This document shows, piece after piece, positions 49,316 to 61,800 of a stretch of DNA of 64,000 bases (position 1 is the stretch's first letter; the number at the start of each line of letters is the position of its first letter). The DNA is taken from assembly GCF_022201045.2 (NCBI RefSeq), contig NC_068556.1, positions 62,001 to 126,000 on the forward strand, given 5' to 3'. The stretch comes from Citrus sinensis. Taxonomy: Eukaryota; Streptophyta; Magnoliopsida; Sapindales; Rutaceae. Position numbers and translations under genes: made by a program. The notes under the pieces were generated by a model. The model ran no database searches, was not told the DNA's origin, and saw only the letters and a program-made list of their open reading frames with translations.

Positions 49316-49640
49316 CTAACTGCCCATATCATTATTAGATTCTTCTTTCTCCTCAAATTTCTCTTCTTTCACGGCCTTAGCAGCAGCTTGAGCAGCGCCT
49401 ACACCACCGACAATGGAGCAGCAGCAATTGCAGCTCCACCATCAGAAGACACTGAGGTCAATTGCTCCCGCATAGAATAAGCTTAGTTGTGTTTTTACCA
49501 TTAACTTCTAAATATAAGGAGTTCAAGCTTATCTTCCAAGCAATTAGCTCCAATAGAGCCCAAGATTCCCTTAACATCATCGGCGGAAGGATTGGTGTTT
49601 CCTCACAAAACAACCAATAAATATGTTGCCTCACTTTCAT
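49316..49640 (-). pseudogene. 60S acidic ribosomal protein P2 pseudogene
   Basis: Read on the minus strand from the ATG at 49640, the pieces match plant P2, a ribosomal stalk protein, in order. They are EATYLLVVL, then after a one-base shift GNTNPSADDVKGILGSIGA and EDKLELL, then EVNGKNTTKLI, an Ala-rich hinge (GGAAIAAAP, GAAQAAAKA), and the hallmark acidic end EEKEESNNDMG before TAG. At least three frameshifts are needed, and the final SLFD-type residues of the family are lost. No introns interrupt it, which suggests a retrocopy, but I see no A-tail after the stop. Confidence 0.78.
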
Positions 49641-49806
49641 TTTTTCTTTCTTTGGGAGGCTCTTGATTCTCTACACTAACATTAATGCAAGTAAGCGAAG
49701 TGGTGGAGCAATAGTTATGGCGTCCTACCGAGGCCTTTGATGACAATTGTTCTGGTGTTGGAGATGGATTGAGTAAGGAAGAAAGATTTTTTGTTTGGAA
49801 GAGAAG

Positions 49807-51920
49807 GGAAGGGTCCACTTGCCAACAACTACGAACATGTCCTTCTAAAAGAGCTCCAATTTGTTAATAATCTAGAAAGCTGGGAAGTGGGGCGAGGCTT
49901 TCTACGACAAAGAGAGGACTGAGGTGGGAGCTTTGATGGATTCCTTGAAAAACCAGGAGGTGCTGACTCGAGGCCATGTTCAGAGAACTCGACCTGTGGG
50001 AAACAAGTTGGCATTCGTGGTGGTGAGAGGGAGAGGTTCAATTGTTCAATGCTTGACCACTGTAAGACCTGACTCTGTCAACAAGCAAATGGTCAAATAC
50101 GTCACTTCATTAAGCAAGGAGTCCATTATTTATGTCATCTGTGTTGTCTCTGTCCCTAATATGAAAGTTAAGAGAGCAACATAATAAGTACTCTCGATTA
50201 GTATTGTGGGTTTGTTTTGTAGTAATTATTAACAATAGATTCCTTAAGAGTCGTGAGATGCAATTTTACAATTTTATAATTTGGTTTTATTGACTTTCTT
50301 TTTTCCAGGTAGAGGTTCAAATCAAAAGATTATTTTGTGTTAGCAAAATAAAGAAAACGCCCATTACAATTGAAGATCCTTTTAGCAGTGAAGTTGGGAT
50401 TAAGAAAGCTTTGAAGGTAACTTCTAGCTTCATCTTTTTTTGTTTTCCATGTTGATTGTAAATGTTTCAATTACAAAATGAATTTACTAAATAGTGATGA
50501 TCTCTACATTTTAGTTGTGTGAGCTTTTTGCTAGTGGTATTATATTTTTTGAGTTTTTTTTCTCTTGTACGCTTTTTTTGTTTGCTGATTATTTCAAAGG
50601 TACAGGAAGGAGTACGGCTATCTCGTGTTAATCAAGATACATAATTGAACAACCGGGTTATTGATATATGAACATCTATTAATCAAAGGATTTTCTAAAA
50701 CCAGAGTCAAGTTGGGAATGTAAGTTTTTGCCTTACTTGCGCCATGGATACTTGGTATATTATCATTATTTGCACTATATGCAGCTTCTCCTCCGGAGAT
50801 TTTTTGCTAGCCCATTTATCATATGAAGATTATGAATTTGGTATACTTTGGGCTTCTTCGGTGTTGTTTTTCAATTTGTATTTTCGTAATACAAGAATAA
50901 AAGTGAAAATGGTAACTTGTAGTTGTTGTATTTTGGATTTGATACGCATTTGGTATCATTTTAGGTATCATTTACTTAAAATGTAAAAACAGTAATATAC
51001 GTTTATTAGTCTATTAAAAAAGATAAATTCGGGGAGTTTATGTTTGGTATTCTGTTCTTAGAAAAAAGTGTTTACTAAGCATACAAGTTATATTCGGATC
51101 GGGTTACAAGTTCGAGTTGAGTTCGGATAGATTTTCGCCTAACCCGACCAACCCGAAATCCGATCGGATTGAACCGAAGCTGATCCGAATCCGATTTTGC
51201 CCAGCTCTATTGAGAACAACAGCTTTATGTAGTTTGAGATGATTTGTGCATTACACATGCATCCCACGACTCAGTCTGTAGGAAAATCAAATTTAGTTGT
51301 GATAATGGTATATAGGAAGTTGCTTTTATCAAAATCACATAATTTATATCTTCTTGATTTCATGTTGCTTCAGGAAAGGAAATCTGATACGTAGAAAATG
51401 AAGTATAAGAATTGAAAAAAAAAAACAAAATAGAAGGTAGGTTTCTTGTAGTATTATGTTTACTGTTCAAAATGAATATAACATTGACTTAATGATCTAT
51501 GATATATCCATATAGAAAACATTCGTGTGTTTTGTTGTTTTTTTAAATTTGAGTCACAAATCTGGCCCCATTTATTTGGAGAGATTTTGTGCTAAAATGA
51601 TCTCCTAAGTCATATTTGATTGCATGGGGTTATTCTGAAACTATTATTGGTTTCTACTTAAGTAAATTGAAAAACAGTCTGTAGCTTGATGTTGCATAAA
51701 CATCTAGGTTTATCTTTGGGTGATAGGAAATAAATGTATAACAACATCTAGTTAATTGTTAACCTAATGCTGAGATTGATCCCTGGATAGAATCGATAGA
51801 TAGATATGGTGCACCTCCTCATGGTGGATTTGGAGTGGGATTGGAGCATGTGGTCATGCTTTTCTGCGGTTTCAACAATATTCGCAAAACGTCACATGAC
51901 CCCCTTAGTATTGCCCCTAG
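49807..51920 (+). pseudogene. Cytosolic aspartyl-tRNA synthetase pseudogene
   Basis: Remnant of a class IIb AspRS, the enzyme that charges tRNA-Asp. An N-terminal piece at 49807-50189 reads PLANNYEHVLLKELQ, then LKNQEVLTRGHVQ and RPVGNKLAFVVVR of the OB-fold. An exon at 50309-50416 (VEVQIKRLFCVSK) keeps good splice sites. The next exon (about 50600-50719, GVRLSRVNQDT...NNRVIDI) has in-frame stops at 50642, 50669 and 50696. The central catalytic part (motifs 1 and 2) is absent. The last exon survives at 51775-51920: YGAPPHGGFGVGLEHVVML, class II motif 3, where the family's Arg is His (codon 51847), then NNIRKTS. Position matches Arabidopsis At4g31180 between the kinase and the topoisomerase. 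Confidence 0.85.
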
Positions 51921-52874
51921 ACGATTTGTTTATGTGTTTTTCTTTTGCTATTTGCACTATTTTTCATAGCTTAAAGAAGAAGAAGTTTATAGACATTGGT
52001 TTACGAAGAAGTAGTTTGTTCTTTTAGCACACATTATTAATATGTGCCAACAATTTTGTTTATCTAGATAATGGATGTATCATATATGAATGTTTTACAA
52101 TGATGGTTTGATTTTGTGATACTTTTTTTTCATTTTAGAATTGGTGGTATACCATCCATGAGGGAAGTAGTTGGACAATTGTTCGGCTGTTGTATAACTT
52201 GCATAATAAGTAACAACAACGAGTCTTTCAGTGGCGTATGTCGAAAATAATTTACTATACACCATTCCATTCATTGATGCTTGGAGAAAAAAGAAAGAAA
52301 AAAATTGGGATGATTACCCTTACCCCTTAGTCTATCATATAAATAAGCACAAATTTAAAATTATTATAAAGATGTTAAATTAATGTGGTACAACTTAATT
52401 TATTCTCAATTTCCATTCTCACCCCCTCATAAAATTGAGATTCTCATTCGTAAAATTGAGATTCTCATTCGTAAAATTGAGATTCTCATTCGTAATCTTT
52501 TTAGTAAGTAAGAACTCACATCTTAATCAGCTCAAATAAGGAATTGAGATTGTGATATCGAACGACAAAGCAATCCAACATTTGTCATTAACTAAATGGT
52601 GGACTCTGTCGTCGGCATTTGACCAAAATTTAAATTTTAATGAAAGATTATGAAATTGAAACTATTCTTCTATACTTGTCAAAATTTTGTTGGGCCATTT
52701 TCATTCGTTTGGGGCGAATGGACCCGAACACTCGACGGTTGATTAAATTTAAACCCAATGCAAAAACCCTGCCCTAAAACCCTCGTCGATTGGCATTACA
52801 AGTCCATGCTGACTCTTCTCCTCTATTAAACCTTTTTCTTATTTTGAAAGTGAAAAAGATGATAAGCCAGTGAA
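51921..52874. other. Spacer upstream of topoisomerase gene
   Basis: Contains three perfect tandem copies of a 21-bp unit (52430-52492, TAAAATTGAGATTCTCATTCG) and presumably the topoisomerase promoter and 5' UTR. No other gene is seen. Confidence 0.5.
52430..52492. repeat. 21-bp tandem repeat, three units
   Basis: Three identical 21-bp units begin at 52430, 52451 and 52472, about 380 bp upstream of the topoisomerase start codon. The function is unknown. Confidence 0.9.
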
Positions 52875-55800
52875 ATGAGATTGGCGATGAGGAGGAGCTT
52901 ATTTTCATTACCATTAGCGACTGCAACCACAACCTCAACTTTACCTACTTCAAGTTCAACTCGTTCAGCTGTGGTCCTCCGCCCTTTCATGGCCACCGTA
53001 CGTTCGTTCATACCATTTTTTTCGTTTCTATTCGTATTAATTATAATTCCCTGTTTCTCAATACGACGTTGTATTATCTCTAATTTTATTTCTACCTATC
53101 CCCTTAAATGGTACTGATACAACATTATTAACCCACACATATAATCTTATTATTGTGTTTATTATATATTTACTGTTGCAGCACAGGGCATTTTGGAATC
53201 ACCAGGGCATTCAACTACCACCGTATCCGCTGATTGGCTCTGGCCTCAGATTCAGAAAGGGCAGGGTTACTTCTGCTATCACAATTAGCTATCCAAAGGT
53301 TGCATGCGATTTTTTTCTTTTTAGTGGCCGTACTGATTGTTCGAAAGGTGCTCTTAGTATCCATTCCCACTTAAAACCTAGAAGTAGTTTCTGTTATATG
53401 CCTTTGGATAATGGTATCAGATTTAGTTCACTTAATTGCGAACCATTTTCTAAGAGGTGCTTTTCTCAACTATCAAGGGGAAAAATTGGAATTGAGAAAA
53501 TAGGTGTTAGTGATGCAAGAAGCGGCAGCGGCGGAGGCAAGAGCTGGTTCAATAAACATAGGAAGCGGAATAATGCAGTGTCTGCTCGAGGTAAGAGTAA
53601 TGCTACTAGTAGCAGTATCTCAGCCTCTGAGGACGTTAATGCGGTGAATTCAACAAGTGAACAGCTGGTCGGAGATGGAGTGGAGGGAGCAAAACTGGGA
53701 TCATCTGTTAGCAACACTAAACAAAACTCTAAACCTCGTGCGAGACAACAGCAGCAGTCAAGAAGCAAGAAAAAGAAGGAACAACTTTCTGCTACTGTTG
53801 CTTCAGAACAGGCTTCTGTGGGAAAAAGTTGTAAAAGTGTCTCTCAAGCTAAGAGTTCGAAGTGCAAAAGTGAGCAATGTGCAGACCTGACTTCAGAGGT
53901 TAGCAGTCCATATTTTTCTAGGGAAATCAGGATATATTTTCTTTTACTTTTTTTTTTTTGTTGGTTTGGGGGTAAACATTGTAGCTTTTTCAGAAGACTT
54001 CACCAGGGAACACACTTGAGCAACCGCTAGCTAGTTCTGCTTTGACAAAACAGCAGTCCAAGAAGAACAGTGGAAACTGTGGTAGAAAGAAGAAATCTGC
54101 AAAGGCAACTAAGGCATCCCTGCAGAGACAAACATCGGAAGAGATGGTTATAGTTCCTCGGGGACAAAATACACAGAATCCGCTATATCCTCCAAGTGGG
54201 AAATCTGTTGTGGTGGTCGAGTCAGTTACAAAGGCAAAGGTTATTCAGGGATACCTTGGTGATATGTATGAAGTCTTACCCAGCTATGGGCATGTGAGGG
54301 ACTTGGCAGCAAGGTCCGGATCTGTGCGGCCGGATGATGATTTCAGTATGGTGTGGGAGGTTCCATCTGCTGCTTGGACACATCTTAAAAGCATCAAGGT
54401 TGCTCTGAGTGGGTATGGTTTACCGTCCCTTCTGTTATTTCTAGTTAATTAAAGTGGTGCTTCTATGAGACTGTAGAGTTTACTGGGGATTAAAAAAAAA
54501 AAATTATTTGATTCTGCGTGGTGTTCATTTTATAATGGTAAGAATTATCTTTTGTTGATATTTTATATGGTTACTCTCATTTCCGATTAAGGTTCGCTAA
54601 TGTAGTGTGTTTACACTTTTGTCTTTATCTGTTTAGGTTGCCCATTCTTTCATTTAGTTCTGTTTGCCATTTTCTGAATTCTTTCATTCTGCTTGCCTTG
54701 GACCTCAGAGCAGAAAATCTTATTCTTGCATCAGATCCTGATCGCGAAGGAGAGGCAATTGCGTGGCACATTGTTGAGATGTTGCAACAACAGGATGCTT
54801 TACATGAAAATATTACTGTAGCAAGGGTTGTTTTTCATGAAATAACTGAGGCTTCAATCAAAGTTGCTCTGCAAGCTGCAAGAGAAATTGATGCAAACTT
54901 GGTTCAAGCTTACCTTGCCCGAAGGGCTCTTGATTATTTGATTGGATTTAACATCTCACCATTATTATGGAGGAAATTGCCAGGTTGCCAGTCTGCTGGA
55001 CGAGTCCAATCTGCCGCCCTGTCTCTTATATGTGACAGAGAGATGGAGATTGATGAATTCAAACCACAGGAGTATTGGACTGTTGAGGCTGTGTTGGACA
55101 AAAAAGAATCACATTCTTTGGATACCTTTTCTTTTCCAGCACACTTGACCCATTTTCAATCCAAAAGGTTAAATCAGCTCTCAATTGGTTCTCATACAGA
55201 GGCAAAGGATATTGAACAGAAAATTAATTCAGCGAATTTTCAAGTGATCAAAAACTCTAAAAGAAGCATGGTACGGAAAAATCCCACACCGTATATAACA
55301 TCAACCCTTCAGCAAGATGCTGCTAACAAATTGAATTTTTCAGCAACATACACTATGAAGGTTTGGGTGATTTAATGAATTTCTACTTGCTAGTTTTTTT
55401 TTTTTTAAAAAAAATTCATAATGGTTATCCTGCAGAATTCAAAGTGTCAGTTGTGTCTGTGTCTCAGTCACAGCTTCCATGATGTGTATTATATATTAGT
55501 AATTTTAAATTGCCATTCTCATCTTTCTTTTTATTTTTTTTCTCATTTTCATTGTCTTGTCGGTTCTTTGATTGCTTCTCTAAGCAAGTTGTTTAATATT
55601 ACTTTTCTCAAATGTGAGTCGTCCATTTTTCTTCTGATTTTGGCTTCAGTTGACGGCTTAAGGACATGCTTTGTAGTATACTCGAGCAAAATTCCTCCCT
55701 AGTTTCTCCCATTCTGTTCTAGTTTAGCCTAGCTGGACCTTGTAATATAACTAGTTTCTTTAAGTTCTAAATTTCTGTTGAAGCTTTTTTGGTTTTGCTC

Positions 55801-58800
55801 TATATACTTTCATACATTCAGTACTCCCTTTTGCCTTAATGTTGCACTTGTATTATTATATGAACACAGCTTGCACAAAAACTTTATGAGGGGGTTCAGT
55901 TACCAGATGGGACGGCAGCAGGTCTGATAACATACATGAGAACAGATGGACTACATGTAAGTATCTCTGTAGGTGACTTTATTTATCATCTTGGAGTCTG
56001 AATGTGTAAATGTTTCTTGATTCATTTTTTCATCTGTTGAGCTCATTGACTGCAAAGTCTTTATTGTAACCCTTTTTTTCCTTTTCACTTCTTTTAAAAG
56101 TAGCCATTACTGCTTTTCTCCGTCTTTATGCAGATTATGTTGTTCTTTTCCCTTTTTTTAAAAAAAGTAGCCATTACTGCTTTTCTCAGTCTTTATGCAG
56201 ATAACGTTGTTCTCATTTTCCAAGATCTGAAAATAGTTATCCTTTTGTTTTTTTAAAAAATATATATATATATGGGGGACTTTCTTTGTTTGACTCATCC
56301 ATATCGAAAGATATCTTGTCTTTTCACCTTTTTGAGTTTGTTGTTTTTCTTATTCTTCATCATTTATTCACTTTATTTTAACTTTCAGAATTAATCGGTC
56401 CATAAAGGGGAGTGAGTTTATGCAGGTATTATGAGTTTATATGTACCCTAAAATCAGGAATTGACTGATGTGAGGGAAAATAAAGAACTTTAACATAAGG
56501 ATTTGCCAATTTGGCTGAACCATGGAAGGATATATAAATGGAAATAGACAAATGATTCAGGAAGAGAGGGAACAATTTTCTTCTCCAAATTTTCAAAATA
56601 AAGAAATTTTTGGGCTGCTAGAATTTTTCTTGGTTTTGTTGAAGCCAACATCAGTAATTGTAAATTATTGTTCTTGGATTTCAAATACTTCAATTTTTGG
56701 TTTTTCTTTCAGATCTCTGATGAGGCTGCTAAAGAAATACGCTCCTTGATATTTGAAAGGTAATATCTGTAAACGCTCACCTCTTTTTGTTCTTCTTTTT
56801 CATATTATGTGCTTGTGCAGCAGAATGTATATATTTCTTCAATTATATGGCAGTTTTGCCCCATTAATTATTCTTTAGGTGATGTGTAACGCATCATCAA
56901 GGCATAGTTATTTGTCTAATTTTCTCACGATTATCTGTATTTTGCAGAACTGCAATTTTGTGGTTCTTTCTACAACAGTTTCTTCTTCTTTTATTTGTTT
57001 TATCTGAAAACACTACTTATTCTCTGCAGGTATGGGTCACATCATGCCCCAGAGGAAGGTCCTCGCAAATATTTTAAGAAGGTGAAGAATGCTCAAGAGG
57101 CCCATGAAGCTATTAGACCCACTGATATTCGGAGGTTACCTGGTGAATAAATAGCCCTTGAGAGCTACCTGACACCTTACATGGAACTTTCTTTCTAGTC
57201 TATTTTTCGTTAATTTGCAATTAAATTTTTTTGTTCTGCTTCTTGAGTGAACTCCAACAGCAAATTGATGACACTAAAGATATCCTTTTTTTTTCCTTTC
57301 TCTTTTCTAATTGGCTTTCAGCAATGCTCTCTGGATTACTTGATGAAGATTGTTTGAAGTTATATTCACTTATTTGGTCCCGGACAATGGCATGTCAAAT
57401 GCAACCCGCTACAGTTGGGCAGGTTAGAATGTAAATTTTTGCAGTATTGCTAGGTACTAGTAGTCATATTCAAATAGGTGAGAAAAAATTCAACCAGAAA
57501 AGCAGCCTTGTATAATTACTATCGCTTGTTGGAAATTTGGGATCAATCAAATGGCAATGCTCTTTTCTTTTTTTCTTTTTTATTAGGCAAATCCAATAAA
57601 ACCATGCTCTTAGGCATGAATATCTTCTACTTGGTGTTCTAATATGGAAATTCCTTATCATTAGTTTTTGTTTTAATTGGATTGCACATTTGGACTTATG
57701 ATTTTGTTTCTATTATTTTATATTTTGGTAGTCACATATATCGGCACTACCATTTGTGAATATTATATGCTCTTATTTTCTAATGTTTTAGTTATTTGTA
57801 ATTTATTTTCTTGTTTGTACACTATGTGATTTATCATTGCAGTCACTCCTTCAATCACTAACAATCTTTGTATCAAGCAGATACAAGTGGACATTGGCAA
57901 TGCTGATGAGTCCATTGTTTTCCGGTCTTCTTGCTCTAGAGTCGAGTTTCTTGGATTCCAAGCAGCTTACAAGGTATACTCTACATTCCATTCCCAGGAT
58001 TGTGTCACCTTGCGTCACGTAGTATTTTGACTAAAGGGGTTGATGTGCTCTCTTTAGATGATAATATATGCTCTGAAGTCAGTAATTTTGTGTTAATTCG
58101 GTGGGCCCACTTTGTTTGTGCAGCTGCTATTTGTCCTCTAACTTGATATTTTCTTCTTCAGTTTGAATCACACATAGTAGTGAATATTACAACCATTTCC
58201 TATTGTTATTCTTTTTATATCTTATTCAAATTCAAAATAGCTTTGTAAGACGATAGCTTCCTGAATTGTTTTTCTTGTTTCTTAGTGGAAAAATGTAGAA
58301 GAACAAGAAGATAGCCTCTGGGATAGGGGATTCTTGTTTGCATGCTTTTCAAAAGTGTAGTGTTGATGCGCTTTAACACCCTCATGCTCTGTTCTTACCC
58401 ACAAACATACGTATTGGGGATATTTCATGTTGATTGTATAGTGATGTTAGAGAAGTTATATTGATATTCTGAAGAAGAAACAAGAAATATCTATGCTTAC
58501 TTTTTTTTCTTGAATTAAAATCTTGTAAGTTTGTGATATTCCCCTGGTAACCTTTGGTTAAAAGAAATAACAAATGAGCCTTAGAGACTCTTGAATACTG
58601 ATGTATCAAGGGTTTATATATTTGGCAAGAATTTTGATTTTACAATACTATATCACTTCTAACACGGAAAAATAAAAAATAACGTGAAAAAGAAGTCATA
58701 TATCGTTATTATTATTATTTTTTTTTGGTGGACATTTTCCTAATTTGTACTCTTTTATCAGTTTTTGTCTTTTTGAGGATGTACAAAGGCATCACTTTTA

Positions 58801-61800
58801 ACATTGCCAGTTGAATTGTAGTTACCATTTTGATGATCTAGATTAATTTGGCAGTTTGTGCATGATTGCATGAGACGTCTCTATCTTGTCTGTGTGCTTG
58901 TGTTTATGCTTGTTTAATTTAAGGTTGTTATCTAGGATGTTGATGCTGGAGCAATCAGATATAAGGAGAATGAAGAAAATGATCAGCATGAAGCCTTTGC
59001 ATTTCTCAATTCATTGAAGGTACCAATTTTGTGTACATATGTATGTATGTTGGTGTATATATATATTATTTACATCCCTTGAAATAGCTTATATTTTGAC
59101 TTCATTTTGATGCATTAACTTTCATGATATCCTTTACTGCCCGTACACTTTGGTTGAATGTACCATCTCCTAACTGAGTGCTTTTGCATATGTCGTTTTT
59201 CTTTCTCCTCTTTTACTTGGTAATACTTAGAGATATTATTATTTTATCTTAACAAACCTTTCTTGAATCATACAATTTACTGCTCTTATTTTTCAGTTTC
59301 ATAAATGCTCTTGGTTCTCATATTGAATGTCTCTAATTTCTAATTGGTGTGTAGACAGGGGATCCACTGTATCTTGGAGAAGTGGAACTTAAGCAGCATC
59401 ATACCCAGCCTCCAGCACGCTATTCAGAGGGTTCATTGGTACATTAATGTTTTTGTCTTTATCACAAGTAACTTATATTTTTCTGTGCATAAGGTGCCTT
59501 AAATGAATTTTTCATTATGATAAGTTCAGATTCATGCTTTTGAAAAAGTTAAAATTACAAAAAAAAAAAGAAGAGTTTGTAGATAGAATTTAATAGAACT
59601 AGTTGAGTTTTTAAATGTTAAAACTCTTAGCTAATTACCTCAATGGCAGCTAATTACCTCAATGGCCCAAGCATGTAAAATTTCAATTCACTCTTGATTG
59701 CAGAAGTACTCCTGCAATTAAATGGATCTTGTGAAATTTTTGACTTCTCATCTGTGTCAGTCGAATTTCTGTAAGAGAGCACATAACACTTCTGTGGAAG
59801 AACGTAAAAATTGTTGAAGAACTTATATCTCATAGGTTTCCAGTTTTTAATCATATGACTGGCGGAATCATCCATTGTCATTTGTGCATATGCTTGTATA
59901 AGTGTCTTGTTTGCCTGAAACAGGGAGGAGAGAGATAAGTTTAGACGCTTCTGTACTACGTCCCTTTTGTCCTTTTTCTCAGTTGTCCTATTGTTGCATT
60001 TTACAGGTTAAAAAGCTCGAAGAACTTGGGATTGGTAGACCTTCAACTTATGCATCCACATTGAAAGTTTTACAGGTAAACAATGGTGTAAAATTGATCA
60101 GATATTGATTCTGTATTTCCATATTGATGAACATCAGTACTCACAGTAATATGACTTACTAGTCATAGTAACTTTTATTTGTAGGTATGTGGGTATTATT
60201 TTAGGGCTGTAAATGAACTGGGCTGTTCATTAATTGCTCAGGCTTGCTTTTGTGTGCCAAATAAGTTGATTTTGCCTTTTGGTTCAAAACAATATTTAAT
60301 AAGGGAAATTATCACTGCACCACCTCTTTTTTGTCTTATGTTCATCTAACCACAAAAAAATTCTAACATGTTCTCTGCACCACCTTTTTTTTTAAATTTG
60401 TATCAACTAGCCATTTTTTAACTAACACCGTTAAATAGTTTCAATGAAATGACAATTTTACCCCTAAATAAATTAAAAGACTATTTTATTTTATAAAAAC
60501 TTTGAAAAATAAGAAAATTATAATTATAAAAATAACCCTAGGTTTAATAAAAAATAAATCCCAAAATTAAAATTTTTATTTTTAATAAAAATCTAAATAA
60601 AAATTATAATTATAAAAATAATTACAAAATTTTGGGATTTAATAAAAACCTCCTAAATTATTGAAATTTTGGGATTTATTTTTTTATAAATAAATTCAGT
60701 TATTTTAATAAAATTTTGCAAAATTATAATTTTTACTTAATAAATTCAGTCATTTTTATTAAAATTTTGCAAAATTATAATTTTTTAATAAAAATAATTA
60801 TTAAAATTTTGCAAAATCTAAATTAAATAAAAATCAACTGAGCACCTTTATTTGGGATTTATTTTTTATTAAATTTAGGGGTATTTTTATAATTATAATT
60901 TTCTTATTTTTCAAAGTTTTTGTAAAATAAAATGGTATTTTAATTTATTTGGGGGTAAAATTGTCATTTCATTTAAATTATTTAACGGTGTTAGTTAAAA
61001 AGTGGCTAGTTGATACAAATTAAAAAAAAAAAGGTGGTGCAGAGAACATGTTAGAATTTTTTGGTGGTTGGATGAACATAAGGCAAAAAAGAGGTGGTGC
61101 AGTGATAATTTCCCAATTAATAATTTTGATACTTTAAGGTTTTGCGGCCAAATTATGTGTTTTTATTTGAGTTTGTGGTAATTCTTTTGGTCACATCAAT
61201 ATTCCAGTTTTTTCTTTGACATGGCAGTATATCCTGACATCTTTTGTTTTGTGGCTGTAGGACAGAAATTATGTAACAGTGAAAAGCCGCATATTGTATC
61301 CTGAATTTCGTGGCCGAATGGTATGTTTAGATTCACTATTATTTTAACTTCCTTGGATTGAATTGGCAATTTAACTTCATCCTTATATGTTAAAATGCCC
61401 CTAAAGAAGACCTTATGGTAGATGTTTGCATGGATGTATGCTATGTTTAGATTCACTATTATTTTAACTTGCTTGTGTTAATGCATGGAATAGCTGCATA
61501 TTTGATGTAGTTTATCAATGCCATTAGTGCAAAAGACAATGTAGACATTTTTGAGTCTCAGACCTTCAATGCGAAGATCACTCTTGAAGCAGTTTGCCTT
61601 CAAAGAAAATCTTCCAACACTTTCGAGAATCTAGTTTCTATTTCAAGAGGCATTGTAGCAATGTTTGTTGATCTTGTCAAACAGCAGTGTAGGGCCAATT
61701 GTTCTGGTTAGCTTAAAGGGTCTTGGAGGAGTGGAGGGCAGGACATAGATTTCGTCCTTGCTAAAGGCTTTTTAGTTTTATGTTTGTTCATGGAGACAGT

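Noticed and set aside
52430..52492. Regular repeats considered as CRISPR-like
   Set aside because: The units are directly adjacent without spacers and the genome is a plant; it is a simple tandem repeat.
57030..57180. Apparent nonsense mutation in the topoisomerase gene (TAA after RLPGE)
   Set aside because: A GT donor just before the stop joins in frame to the next exon ([13 protein letters not shown]), so the stop is intronic.
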